Positions 56,228 through 64,000 of a stretch of 64,000 bases of DNA are shown here, piece by piece. This stretch comes from Saprospiraceae bacterium. Its GTDB lineage: Bacteria; Bacteroidota; Bacteroidia; Chitinophagales; Saprospiraceae. The stretch is from assembly GCA_016714085.1 (NCBI GenBank), contig JADJNW010000015.1, positions 124,001 to 188,000 on the forward strand, in the 5' to 3' direction. Position numbers and translations under genes: made by a program. Position 1 is the stretch's first letter, and each line of letters begins with the position of its first letter. The notes beneath the pieces are model-generated. The model searched no databases, was not told the origin of the DNA, and worked only from the letters and a program-made list of their open reading frames with translations.

Positions 56228-57886
56228 ATGAAAAATAAACTCAAATATATTTTATCGTTTGCTATTGTGATTCTGCTGAGCGCTTGTAATGAAGACTTTC
56301 TGAACATCGAGCCACAGGATCGCTTGACGGCAGACAATTTTTATCGGAATGAAACCGAAATCAAGGCTTCTACCGCTGCACTGTACGGCTTTCCCTGGTT
56401 TGATTTTAACGACAAATTCTTCTGGTGCGCCGGGGATTTGATGTCGGGCGATATGTATCACACCTGGGATCAGGAAGGGCAGTATTTTTATTTCTCTTTT
56501 ACCGAAGGTAATGCGCATTTGAATGCTGGCTGGAATGGTTTGTTCCGGGTAGTTTCTTATGCCAATTCAATTATTAATGATATGCCTCGGTCAGCCGCAG
56601 GCAAAGTGCCTGAAAGTGTGATCAATAAAGCCTTAGGCGAAGCTCGCTTCATTCGTGGTACGGCTTATTATCTTTTGTCCGAATTCTGGGGCGAAGTGCC
56701 GATTGTTGAAAATTCTACCGAATTGGTGACCAGTAATAATCTGTTTTTACCTAAAAATACACGTTCCAGTATTTACGAGTTTATCAGAAGAGACTTGACT
56801 TTCGCTGTTGAAAATTTGCCAACTGCCGATGAGCCGGGTCGTGTGACCAAATGGTCGGCCGCAGGGATGCTGGCGAAATTATACGTTACAATGGGTCAGA
56901 ATTTGCAAGACCCAAAATCTGCAGATTATTTTGGGGAAGCCAAGAAGTACGCTGGGGATGTGATTGCCAATAGCGGTTTGACGCTGATGCCGAGTTATGC
57001 CGATTTATTTAAAATTCAAAATAATAATAATTCCGAATCGCTCTTTGCATTCCAATGGATGGAAGGTTCTTATGCTTTAGGCAATAGCCGCCAGGCCAAC
57101 TGGGCGCGCAGCAGTCTTATCACAGGCAACAGTGAAGCTTGGGGCGGTGGCAAATGTGTTTCTTACGACTTTGTACAAGATGTGGAAAAGAACGACAAGC
57201 GCCAGCCCGCAATTTATATGAAGCCCGGTGATTTTTATCCTGAGATTAATCAGAAAGACGGAGGCTACCGCTATAATATTGTAACGACCGATCCAACCGA
57301 TCCCAATATCGTGGTAGAAGGTTCTACGCCGGTGTTGAATAGTCTCAAGAAATATGTAGTGGGGAGTGCCAATGATACGGGTGGCAAAGTAACGACTGGA
57401 CAAGCAACTGCACTCAATCAATATATTCTAAGATTAGCTGATGTGTATCTGATTTATGCAGAGGCAGTTTTAGGTGCAGCTTCTTCTACTAGTGATGCGA
57501 CGGCCTTGCAATATTTCAATGCGGTGCGACAACGCGCTGGATTGCCAGCAAAATCGAGCTTAACTTTTATGGATATTTTCAAGGAACGCCGCGTGGAATT
57601 TGGCTTGGAAAGCATTTCCTGGTTTGACGTGAAACGATACTATTACCGCGATCCGGCAGCTACCATGAGTTATCTGAATGCGCAGGAAAGGGCCCACACA
57701 TATCAACGTATGCAAGGCAATAATGTACCCGATCAAAATACCCCTGAAGGCTACGAATTGCTTTTGCCCAACAGCCCCATTGTGATTAATGAAGCGCAAA
57801 TGTTTTTGCCGATTCCGGCAGCGGAAGTAGTATCTAATCCAATGTTGGCGAAGTCAGAACCAGCAGTGGAATACAAATTTCAATAA
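56228..57886 (+). CDS. SusD/RagB-type starch-binding-like lipoprotein
   Basis: 552 aa; lipoprotein signal with lipobox LLSAC (Cys 20). SusD start motif LNIEPQDRLTADNFYRNETE, TPR helices in the body, and the C-terminal ILRLADVYLIYAEAV and KERRVEFGLESISWFDVKRY segments. It caps the SusC barrel and delivers glycans. 39 bases after susC, same operon. Confidence 0.95.
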   Translation: MKNKLKYILSFAIVILLSACNEDFLNIEPQDRLTADNFYRNETEIKASTAALYGFPWFDFNDKFFWCAGDLMSGDMYHTWDQEGQYFYFSFTEGNAHLNAGWNGLFRVVSYANSIINDMPRSAAGKVPESVINKALGEARFIRGTAYYLLSEFWGEVPIVENSTELVTSNNLFLPKNTRSSIYEFIRRDLTFAVENLPTADEPGRVTKWSAAGMLAKLYVTMGQNLQDPKSADYFGEAKKYAGDVIANSGLTLMPSYADLFKIQNNNNSESLFAFQWMEGSYALGNSRQANWARSSLITGNSEAWGGGKCVSYDFVQDVEKNDKRQPAIYMKPGDFYPEINQKDGGYRYNIVTTDPTDPNIVVEGSTPVLNSLKKYVVGSANDTGGKVTTGQATALNQYILRLADVYLIYAEAVLGAASSTSDATALQYFNAVRQRAGLPAKSSLTFMDIFKERRVEFGLESISWFDVKRYYYRDPAATMSYLNAQERAHTYQRMQGNNVPDQNTPEGYELLLPNSPIVINEAQMFLPIPAAEVVSNPMLAKSEPAVEYKFQ

Positions 57887-57917
57887 GCAAATTTAAAAAA
57901 CTAACAAACCGCATAAA

Positions 57918-59120
57918 ATGAAATTGATTATGAAATATAGTGCATTCCTCCTGATTGCCGTCCTGATGTTTGGCATCTTGACCACATCGTGCGAAAAAGA
58001 GGAAACCGTTGCCAACAACGGTGTGCCGGTGGTTAATTATATCCGATCAACCGACCCTGCCAAGTCCGATTCTTTGATTGTCGGTGCTTTTATGGGCAGC
58101 CTTATTGCTATTGTCGGTGAGAATTTAGGAGATACCAGAGAGTTGTGGTTCAATGATCAGAAAGCGACTTTGAATCCTTCTTATATTACAAACAAAACTA
58201 TTTTGGTCAACGTGCCCAGCACCGTACCTACAGTAGTGACGAATAAAATGCGCTTTGTCTTCCGTGATGGTAGCGAATTGCTGCATGATTTTTCGGTCAA
58301 TGTACCTGGGCCGCTCCTCAGTTCGATCAAGAGTGAATATGTGCCAGATGGTGGTACTGCGATATTAAATGGGGATTTCTTTTTTGAACCGATCAAAGTA
58401 ATTTTCCCGGGTGATATTGAAGCAGAAGTCGTGTCTTTGGAAAAAACGAAGCTTGAAGTGATCGTTCCTTCGGGTGCAGGTATTGGCAACATTACTGTTC
58501 AAACGAATTTTGGCAAAAGCAATTCCGGTTTTGTTTTCCGCGACGATCGTAATATCCTGTTGGATTTTGATACAAAAATTCACGAAACCTGGACGGCTCG
58601 TATTGCAAATATGGCCGATAATCCAAGTCCAACACCTGTTGCCGGGAATTATGCTTATTTCCAAAACGACAATTTTGGTGCATGGCAATGGGTCAATGAG
58701 ATGACGATGCAGTACTGGGCGCCGCGCGGTCGAGGCAAGATACCTGTGGCTACTGGCAATATCAATGATCTGGTTTTCAAATTTGAGGCCAATGTGCCGA
58801 TTGAATGGAGAGAAGTGAGAATGGAGATCTTCCTGGCACCTTATGCCGAAGATCATGGACGGGATGTAGCCGGTACGGCCATTGCAAGATGGAGACCTTG
58901 GCAAAATGGGCCTTATAAAACCGATGGCTGGGAAACGGTTTCGATTCCTTTGACCGAATTCAAATATGGTAAAGACGATCCTGCCGACGATGAAATCGGT
59001 TCGAGAAAAATCGAAAATTTATCGTCGCTTACCAATGTGACCATGATGCTATTTGGGCCTGCCGATGGCACCAATCCTGTCTTCGTGGCTATTGATAATG
59101 TTCGTATTGTACCTAAATAA
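57918..59120 (+). CDS. Surface glycan-binding lipoprotein (two TIG domains, SGBP-B-type)
   Basis: 400 aa lipoprotein (lipobox TTSC). Two IPT/TIG folds (about 38-130 and 133-215) lead to a C-terminal domain of the SGBP_B glycan-binding type, with WQNGPYKTDGWETVSIPLTE and a final FVAIDNVRI. Such proteins bind the target polysaccharide at the cell surface next to SusC/SusD. Operon position three. The glycan specificity is unknown; the family reference is a xyloglucan-binding protein. Confidence 0.85.
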   Translation: MKLIMKYSAFLLIAVLMFGILTTSCEKEETVANNGVPVVNYIRSTDPAKSDSLIVGAFMGSLIAIVGENLGDTRELWFNDQKATLNPSYITNKTILVNVPSTVPTVVTNKMRFVFRDGSELLHDFSVNVPGPLLSSIKSEYVPDGGTAILNGDFFFEPIKVIFPGDIEAEVVSLEKTKLEVIVPSGAGIGNITVQTNFGKSNSGFVFRDDRNILLDFDTKIHETWTARIANMADNPSPTPVAGNYAYFQNDNFGAWQWVNEMTMQYWAPRGRGKIPVATGNINDLVFKFEANVPIEWREVRMEIFLAPYAEDHGRDVAGTAIARWRPWQNGPYKTDGWETVSIPLTEFKYGKDDPADDEIGSRKIENLSSLTNVTMMLFGPADGTNPVFVAIDNVRIVPK

Positions 59121-59141
59121 TTATTTTAAAATCGAGCAATC

Positions 59142-61244
59142 ATGTTAAATATTATAAATAAAATAAAAATCCCTGTTCTGATAAGCTTACTGGTCATAGG
59201 CTTTATGTTGAATTCTTGTGATAAAGATGACGACAATACGCCTTCGATTCAGCTATTAAGCTTTGGGCCATCGCCTGTGCTGCGCGGAGGAGACCTGCGC
59301 TTCATTGGTACAGGGTTGGATAAGGTGACTTCTATTGTGCTGGCGAATAATGTGGAAGTGAATACTTTCAAAACCAAAACATCGGAATTGATTGTCATCA
59401 CTGTGCCCGAAGCAACCGTGGACGGTAAAGTCACACTGAAAACACCACAAGGCAATATCGAAACTAAAACTGTACTTCGTATTTCTGAGCCAATTACCAT
59501 TACTTCGATCAGTCCCGCTAGGGTTCGTCCTGGCGGGATCCTCACCATTTCTGGTACATACTTGAATCTGGTGAAAGAAGTGGTTTTCAGTGCAAAGAAG
59601 TCGGTAAAAGCATTTCAAAGTCAATCACAAACGAAACTCGAAGTAAAAGTGCCGGATGACGCGCAAACGGGCAAGATTGTACTTTCCAATGGCGAGGCTG
59701 ATCCAATCCTGGTTGAATCAGAAACAGATGTAGAAGTGATTTTGCCTGCTGCCAGTCAGATTTCACCGAATCCCGTGAAAGCGGGTAGCAATTTGACGAT
59801 TGAAGGTACGGACCTTGATTTGGTCAAAACGCTTGTTTTTGGCGGCGGAAGTCGCGTGACAAGTTTTGTGAGCGTTGAATCTGGTAAACTGGTAGCGATA
59901 GCGCCCGCCGACGCCCGAGATGGCGCATTGACGATGATTGTGGCTTCGCTCGTAGAAGTGCAAACCGCTCAGGAAGTGACAATGGCTGTGCCTTCTATTG
60001 CTAATGTATCTCCAAATCCAGCAAAGAATGGCAAGGATATTACTATAACGGGTACAGACTTGGATTTGGTTACAACGGTTGTTTTTGGTGGGAATAAGCA
60101 AGGAGCAATTCTGAGCAAATCCTTGAGTGAAATGACTGTAAAAGTGCCTGTCGATGCAACGGAAGGAGCGGTAACTTTCAACACCGCAGCTAATAAATCA
60201 GTCGCTACGGTCTCCATCCTTTCTTTAGTAAAGCCGGTTATTGCAAACATTGCACCTATGGAAACACAGGCCAATAAAGAGATTACAATCAGCGGCACGG
60301 ATTTGGACTTGGTTGCAAAAGTTGTTTTTGGGGGCAATAAGGAAGTTGTTGTCAATAATTCTAATGAAACCGAATTGGTTGTGACGGTTCCGCCGGGTAC
60401 GCTTTCGGGAGCAGTGATATTGGTCGCTAAAAATGGGGATATGATCACTTCTGCTTCGTCCCTGACTATTCTGGCTTCCAATGTGCCTTTGATTACAAGC
60501 ATTCCGCCGATGATTCGTCCTGGCGAGATGATTACCATACAAGGTGAAAAATTAGATTTATTTGTGGATGTGATTTTCCCAGATAATATTCGGGCAACGA
60601 TGTTTGGCATCAAGACTGCTACTATGTTGCAAGTTTTAGTGCCTTCCAATGTGCGCAGAGGCTTTGGCAAGATCAAGTTTATTACAAACGAAAATGAAAC
60701 GACCGAATCGCCAGAAGTAAACTTCCAGGGAGTAGATCCGGTAAGCGATCGAAGTTTGGTATTCTTTGATTTTGATAACCTGAACCGCTGGTGGGGCGAC
60801 ACGGGCGCAAATGAAAATGACCCAACTTATACACTGGATGGCACTAATTATTTCCGTGTAAACGGCTCACTGAATGGCTGGACGGGCTTTTTCTGGCGCA
60901 ATGGCAAAAATGAGTTTCCTGCGGATGCCATCGGTACGAATGTAAGTAGCTACGTGCTTAAATTCGATGTAAATGTTCTCGATCCGATTACTGGCGGTGA
61001 ATTGGCTTGGCGCTTAAAAGGCTCGTCGGGCGACTTCTGGTATTATTGGAAACCCTGGGAGGCTACGGGTTCTTACGAAACAAATGGTTGGATCACTGTT
61101 ACAATTCCTTTGACAGAATTTAAATCAGGGGGCGATTCTATCAGCGATCTTTCCACTATCAATGAAGATTTCGGAGTTGCCTTTAATAATGGCGCTTCCA
61201 TGGTCAATGCTTGTTTTGATAACGTTCGCTTTGAATTAAAGTGA
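59142..61244 (+). CDS. Surface glycan-binding lipoprotein (six TIG domains, SGBP-B-type)
   Basis: 700 aa lipoprotein (lipobox LNSC). Six tandem IPT/TIG modules of about 80 residues, each starting with a line like ISPNPVKAGSNLTIEGTDLD, act as a stalk; the C-terminal domain (about 540-700) resembles that of the preceding protein (WKPWEATGSYETNGWITVTI) and should bind glycan. It is an elongated paralogue of its upstream neighbour. Last gene of the locus, followed by a terminator. Confidence 0.85.
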   Translation: MLNIINKIKIPVLISLLVIGFMLNSCDKDDDNTPSIQLLSFGPSPVLRGGDLRFIGTGLDKVTSIVLANNVEVNTFKTKTSELIVITVPEATVDGKVTLKTPQGNIETKTVLRISEPITITSISPARVRPGGILTISGTYLNLVKEVVFSAKKSVKAFQSQSQTKLEVKVPDDAQTGKIVLSNGEADPILVESETDVEVILPAASQISPNPVKAGSNLTIEGTDLDLVKTLVFGGGSRVTSFVSVESGKLVAIAPADARDGALTMIVASLVEVQTAQEVTMAVPSIANVSPNPAKNGKDITITGTDLDLVTTVVFGGNKQGAILSKSLSEMTVKVPVDATEGAVTFNTAANKSVATVSILSLVKPVIANIAPMETQANKEITISGTDLDLVAKVVFGGNKEVVVNNSNETELVVTVPPGTLSGAVILVAKNGDMITSASSLTILASNVPLITSIPPMIRPGEMITIQGEKLDLFVDVIFPDNIRATMFGIKTATMLQVLVPSNVRRGFGKIKFITNENETTESPEVNFQGVDPVSDRSLVFFDFDNLNRWWGDTGANENDPTYTLDGTNYFRVNGSLNGWTGFFWRNGKNEFPADAIGTNVSSYVLKFDVNVLDPITGGELAWRLKGSSGDFWYYWKPWEATGSYETNGWITVTIPLTEFKSGGDSISDLSTINEDFGVAFNNGASMVNACFDNVRFELK

Positions 61245-61271
61245 TTTGTATCATTTTTCAGCTTAAATTTG

Positions 61272-61310
61272 AAAAGGGTGTTCTGGCAACAGAATGCCCT
61301 TTTTATTTTT
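61272..61310 (+). terminator. Terminator at the end of the susCD operon
   Basis: Stem AAAAGGGTGTTCTG / CAGAATGCCCTTTT (one mismatch), four-base loop, then a T-rich tail. Confidence 0.85.
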
Positions 61311-61358
61311 AATGTGAATGATGATTGAGAATCAATATGGGATATTAAATATAATCTA

Positions 61359-61655
61359 ATGCCGGTATATATAATGCAGATAGACGATAATATAATACAA
61401 ACGCACGATAATATAATGCAGATAGACGATGATATAATAATACAGATGCTTGTACATATAATGCAGACGCACGACAATATAATGCAGATGGACAAGAATA
61501 TAATGCGGACGCTTGTGCATATAATGCAGACGCACGACGATATAATGCAGATGGACAAGAATATAATGCAGACGCTTGTGCATATAATGCAGACGCACGA
61601 CGATATAATACAGACGCTTGTGTATATAATGCAGACGCACAAAAATGTAATATAG
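61359..61655 (+). CDS. Heptad-repeat reading frame within array C (doubtful gene)
   Basis: 98 codons of almost pure seven-residue repeats (HIMQTHD, NIMQMDK, HIMQTLV). The stop TAG at 61653 falls where the consensus has CAG, and the same frame stays open for 50 more codons to TAA at 61806 with a different, protein-like sequence (RDEVFIDIEALKNYFAST). The minus strand is also open over the array, as any stop-free 21-nt repeat would be. Without expression data I cannot say it is translated. Confidence 0.3.
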   Translation: MPVYIMQIDDNIIQTHDNIMQIDDDIIIQMLVHIMQTHDNIMQMDKNIMRTLVHIMQTHDDIMQMDKNIMQTLVHIMQTHDDIIQTLVYIMQTHKNVI

Positions 61656-61657
61656 AC
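61368..61657. repeat. Tandem array C, 21-nt units with 63-nt higher-order repeat
   Basis: Fourteen units; twelve are exactly 21 nt, one (61431-61454) has three extra bases and the last is partial. Positions 2-13 are nearly constant (ATATAATGCAGA); the last eight bases alternate among CGCACGAC, TGGACAAG and CGCTTGTG, giving a 63-nt super-unit in 61455-61601. Much less diverged than arrays A and B. It follows the operon terminator. The stretch 61658-61922 up to mscS holds the in-phase tail described for the frame at 61359 and nothing else. Confidence 0.9.
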
Positions 61658-61922
61658 AGTATTTAATTTATACTTTAGGCGTTTCCTGATAAGGAGGGCG
61701 GCAATTAGAGATGAAGTTTTTATCGATATAGAAGCCCTAAAGAACTATTTTGCATCCACGACTCATGTTATTTTTAATAAAGAATTGGCTGAATTCGACC
61801 AGCAATAATAAATAGATGATAGACTTACCTTATTTTTACTGCCCTAAAACAAGATTTCAATCCTCATTTATAAACATAGAAACAAAAAGGCAGAATTTTA
61901 AAGTATTGAATGAACAAAAAAC

Positions 61923-62741
61923 ATGGAAGAATTGAATAAGTACATGGAAGAAATGACGTCGATGGTCATACAATATGCGCCAAAGCTAGTGTTGGCGGTC
62001 ATCGTATTGCTGGTGGGCTTGCGCATCATCAACAAAATAGCAGACTGGCTAAGTCGAGGGATGAAACGCAGCGGCCTCGGCGATGATATTCGGCCATTCC
62101 TGGCTTCAATGTTGAGTTTCATGCTCAAAATGCTATTGATTTTTAGTGTGGCAGGGATTATTGGTATTGAAACGACTTCTTTTGTAGCGGTGCTGGCTGC
62201 CGCGGGTTTCGCGGTGGGTATGGCATTGCAGGGTAGCTTGAGTAATTTTGCAGCAGGTGTTTTGATCTTGATTTTTCGGCCTTATAAAGTAGGGGATTTG
62301 ATTCAGGTAGAAAGCCAGATTGGTCATGTACGCGAGATTCAAATGCTTAATACGGTGATTATTACACTTGATAATCGCACCGTTATTATTCCAAATGCAA
62401 TGGCTATTAGCGGCATTATTACAAATCTTTCCGCACAAAAGCATCTGCGGATTGATTTAAAAGTAGCAATTTCGTACGAAGAGAATTTTGAAAAAATTCG
62501 TGAAATTATTTTGGAGGTATTGAAAACAACGCCCAAAGTCTTGGAAGACCCCGCGCCATTTGTAGGCATCGAGACGTTTGATTCGCATAATTTAGTGCTG
62601 GCAGTGCGGCCGTATGCAACCGTAGAAGACTACTGGGACGTGTACTTTGAAGTGTATCGTCTCGTAAAACAAGCATTGGGTGAGCATAATGTAAAAATTG
62701 CCTACCCTGAAGGCGTTCAAATTGGTCAAATAGCAATGTAA
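61923..62741 (+). CDS. Small-conductance mechanosensitive channel (MscS family)
   Basis: 272 aa inner-membrane channel that opens under membrane tension. Three membrane segments (about 20-40, 63-82, 92-115); the pore helix AAAGFAVGMALQGSLSNFAA has the glycine/alanine pattern of MscS, followed by FRPYKVGDLIQV and the beta domain VIIPNAMAISGIITNLS. Length close to E. coli MscS (286 aa). Its stop overlaps the next start (TAATG). Confidence 0.93.
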   Translation: MEELNKYMEEMTSMVIQYAPKLVLAVIVLLVGLRIINKIADWLSRGMKRSGLGDDIRPFLASMLSFMLKMLLIFSVAGIIGIETTSFVAVLAAAGFAVGMALQGSLSNFAAGVLILIFRPYKVGDLIQVESQIGHVREIQMLNTVIITLDNRTVIIPNAMAISGIITNLSAQKHLRIDLKVAISYEENFEKIREIILEVLKTTPKVLEDPAPFVGIETFDSHNLVLAVRPYATVEDYWDVYFEVYRLVKQALGEHNVKIAYPEGVQIGQIAM

Positions 62742-63112
62742 TGGAAGTCATTCTTTTTGAAGACAATAGATGTTCTGGAATGGGCGGTGGCACACTGGGA
62801 TCGCGTGTTCTGGGGCTTTTGTTACTTCAGAAGAATCTTCATATTCGGCTCACACACAACACTTTAGAAATATCAGGCCGAAACCTTGGTTCTTGGTTTG
62901 ATAAATCACTTGGATTGAAACGAAAGATAGCTATTGGCAGAATTACATCTTTTACTCGACGCAGATTGATTGGCGCTTCTATCTTTGATATTGATTATAT
63001 AGATGACCTTGGGCTGGTACAAGAAATTACGTTGCTTTCCAGCAAATCGAATGAATTTCATCAAACGCTAATACAGCATACAGATTTACCACAGCATTTA
63101 AAGCAATTCTAA
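62741..63112 (+). CDS. Hypothetical protein, PH-like fold possible
   Basis: 123 aa without signal peptide. GMGGGTLGSRVLGLLLLQKN is a short hydrophobic stretch, then beta-strand-rich sequence (LHIRLTHNTLEISGRNLG, KIAIGRITSFTRR) suggests a PH-like domain. I do not recognise the family. The one-base overlap with mscS implies co-translation, so it may act with the channel (inference). Confidence 0.65.
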   Translation: MEVILFEDNRCSGMGGGTLGSRVLGLLLLQKNLHIRLTHNTLEISGRNLGSWFDKSLGLKRKIAIGRITSFTRRRLIGASIFDIDYIDDLGLVQEITLLSSKSNEFHQTLIQHTDLPQHLKQF

Positions 63113-63142
63113 TTTTTATATAATAAAATCAATTCTATAGTA

Positions 63143-63655
63143 ATGAAAAATATTGCATTAATTAATTTATTCATATTATTATCAATATTTACTTTTGCTC
63201 AAAGTAATTATATCGTTGAAAGCCAGCAAAAACTGAAAAATGCGACCGCCTATACCCTTGAAATCGCTGAATTGATGCCGGAGGAATATTATGATTTTAA
63301 GCCCGTTGCCGAAGAAATGAGTTTTAAAGAACAATTATTACATATTACAGGAAATGCCAATTGGCTGACCAGCAGTTATTTAGGTGGCAAAGCATTGACA
63401 CAGGATTTGAGAAAGAAAGATTACACCAAAGCGGAGGTGATTGCCATTATGAAAGAAGGTTTTGCAAATGCTGCCGAAGCTTTAGCCAATATAAAATCCG
63501 AGCAATTGGAAGAACCTGTAAAGTTTTTTGCAGGGGATATGAATAAACGTCAGATTATGACTTTATTAAATGATCATCATACGCATCATCGCGGACAAAT
63601 CATTGTTTATCTGCGTTTGAAAGGTATCAAGCCGCCACAGTATAAAGGCTGGTAA
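63143..63655 (+). CDS. Exported DinB-family (DUF664-like) protein
   Basis: 170 aa with a signal peptide (LINLFILLSIFTFAQ). Four-helix DinB fold with candidate metal ligands: a histidine in EQLLHITGNANW and the histidine cluster DHHTHHRGQ. DinB-type proteins are often thiol-dependent metalloenzymes; the substrate is unknown. The final PPQYKGW is typical. Separate from mscS by 30 bases. Confidence 0.85.
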   Translation: MKNIALINLFILLSIFTFAQSNYIVESQQKLKNATAYTLEIAELMPEEYYDFKPVAEEMSFKEQLLHITGNANWLTSSYLGGKALTQDLRKKDYTKAEVIAIMKEGFANAAEALANIKSEQLEEPVKFFAGDMNKRQIMTLLNDHHTHHRGQIIVYLRLKGIKPPQYKGW

Positions 63656-63683
63656 TTTTGAATTTAATACTGAATAAAACTTT

Positions 63684-63720
63684 ACATTCAACATTCAACA
63701 TTCAACATTCAACATTGAAT
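63684..63720. repeat. Tandem word CATTCAA
   Basis: About five copies of attcaac in a row between the DinB gene and the VOC gene, ending attgaat. It overlaps the likely start codon of the next gene. Confidence 0.7.
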
Positions 63721-64000
63721 CAACAACCATTTCATTTAGCTTTTCCGGTAAAAGATTTAGCGCAAACGCGCAATTTTTATGAAGGATTGCTTGGCTGCAA
63801 GGTCGGGCGAACCGCTGAGCGTTGGATCGATTTTGATTTTTACGGGCATCAGATTTCTGCTCATTTGACAGAGCAAGATATCAAAGAACCTGCGGCTAAC
63901 CCCGTGGATGGCAAGCAAGTACCCATTAAACATTTTGGTGCTATATTGACAATGGAACAGTGGGAAACCTTAGCTGAAAAACTCAAGGCGCATAGCATTG
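63715..64000 (+). CDS. VOC (glyoxalase-like) family protein, 3' partial
   Basis: Open frame to the window edge encoding FHLAFPVKDLAQTRNFYEGL, then GRTAERWIDFDFYGHQISAH and HFGAILTMEQWETLAEKL: a vicinal-oxygen-chelate domain with the metal-ligand histidine near the start. No ATG is available; a TTG at 63715 inside the attcaac repeat gives a normal-length N-terminus. The start is therefore uncertain, perhaps displaced by the repeat. Function cannot be narrowed further. Confidence 0.8.
   Translation, partial: MNQQPFHLAFPVKDLAQTRNFYEGLLGCKVGRTAERWIDFDFYGHQISAHLTEQDIKEPAANPVDGKQVPIKHFGAILTMEQWETLAEKLKAHSI

Noticed and set aside
61073..61642. 189-aa minus-strand frame over array C and the end of the last susCD-operon gene
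   Set aside because: It is open because a stop-free 21-nt repeat opens several frames and it overlaps a well-supported gene on the other strand.
61368..61657. Thirteen TATAAT motifs as a promoter cluster
   Set aside because: TATAAT is part of the repeat unit and the Bacteroidota primary sigma factor uses TAnnTTTG, so these are not evidence of promoters.

Overview
This 64 kb window comes from a Bacteroidota chromosome, most likely a member of the Saprospiria or a close relative (inference). The evidence is a SusC/SusD pair with TIG-fold surface glycan-binding lipoproteins, several secreted proteins with C-terminal type IX secretion (T9SS) sorting domains, promoters of the Bacteroidota type (TTTG, about 20 nt, TAnnTTTG), a Porin_10-type porin, tandem DUF4097 proteins and PKD/Kazal/dockerin-like secreted proteins. 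Coding density is ordinary, but gaps between genes often hold palindromic repeats.

Layout: 1-14.9 kb is the division and cell-wall (dcw) cluster on the + strand: ftsI (5' cut by the window edge), a subclass B1 metallo-beta-lactamase, murE, mraY, a four-helix-bundle (S23/IVS-type) gene, murD, ftsW, murG, murC, ftsQ, ftsA, ftsZ, then a terminator. 15-26.6 kb holds a porin, fabI, recN, a small membrane protein, an RRM RNA-binding protein and a tricorn-like protease. 26.7-35.3 kb holds an LpxH-like phosphoesterase, cytochrome oxidase subunit III, a zinc-ribbon protein, an FG-GAP/T9SS protein, a DUF433/DUF5615 toxin-antitoxin pair, a yggS remnant and three DUF4097 paralogues. 35.4-43.7 kb holds an S41 peptidase, a Tat-exported S51 peptidase, an anti-sigma/ECF sigma pair, a ten-Kazal-repeat PKD protein and a dockerin-like protein. 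44-48 kb holds a large helical protein, pgk, gapA and tRNA-Glu. 48.4-61.3 kb is a polysaccharide utilisation locus: thioredoxin-like protein, two convergent GH5 enzymes, SusC, SusD and two surface glycan-binding lipoproteins. 61.3-64 kb holds a repeat array, mscS, a DinB-family protein and a cut VOC protein.

The most unusual signal is three non-homologous, degenerate tandem arrays with a 21-nt period (14991-15320, 22765-23247, 61368-61657). The middle one keeps an exact 21-nt register over 23 diverged units with no indel. I know of no element type that matches. A second layer consists of word-like imperfect palindromes in many gaps, one family with three copies here.

Caution: many conserved genes (ftsQ, ftsA, ftsZ, the porin, fabI, recN, the tricorn-like protease, cytochrome oxidase III, the thioredoxin-like gene, the DUF5615 toxin) carry single-base indels, mostly in short homopolymers. 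Since ftsZ and fabI are normally essential, uncorrected sequencing errors are the simplest explanation, and coordinates of those genes span several reading frames.
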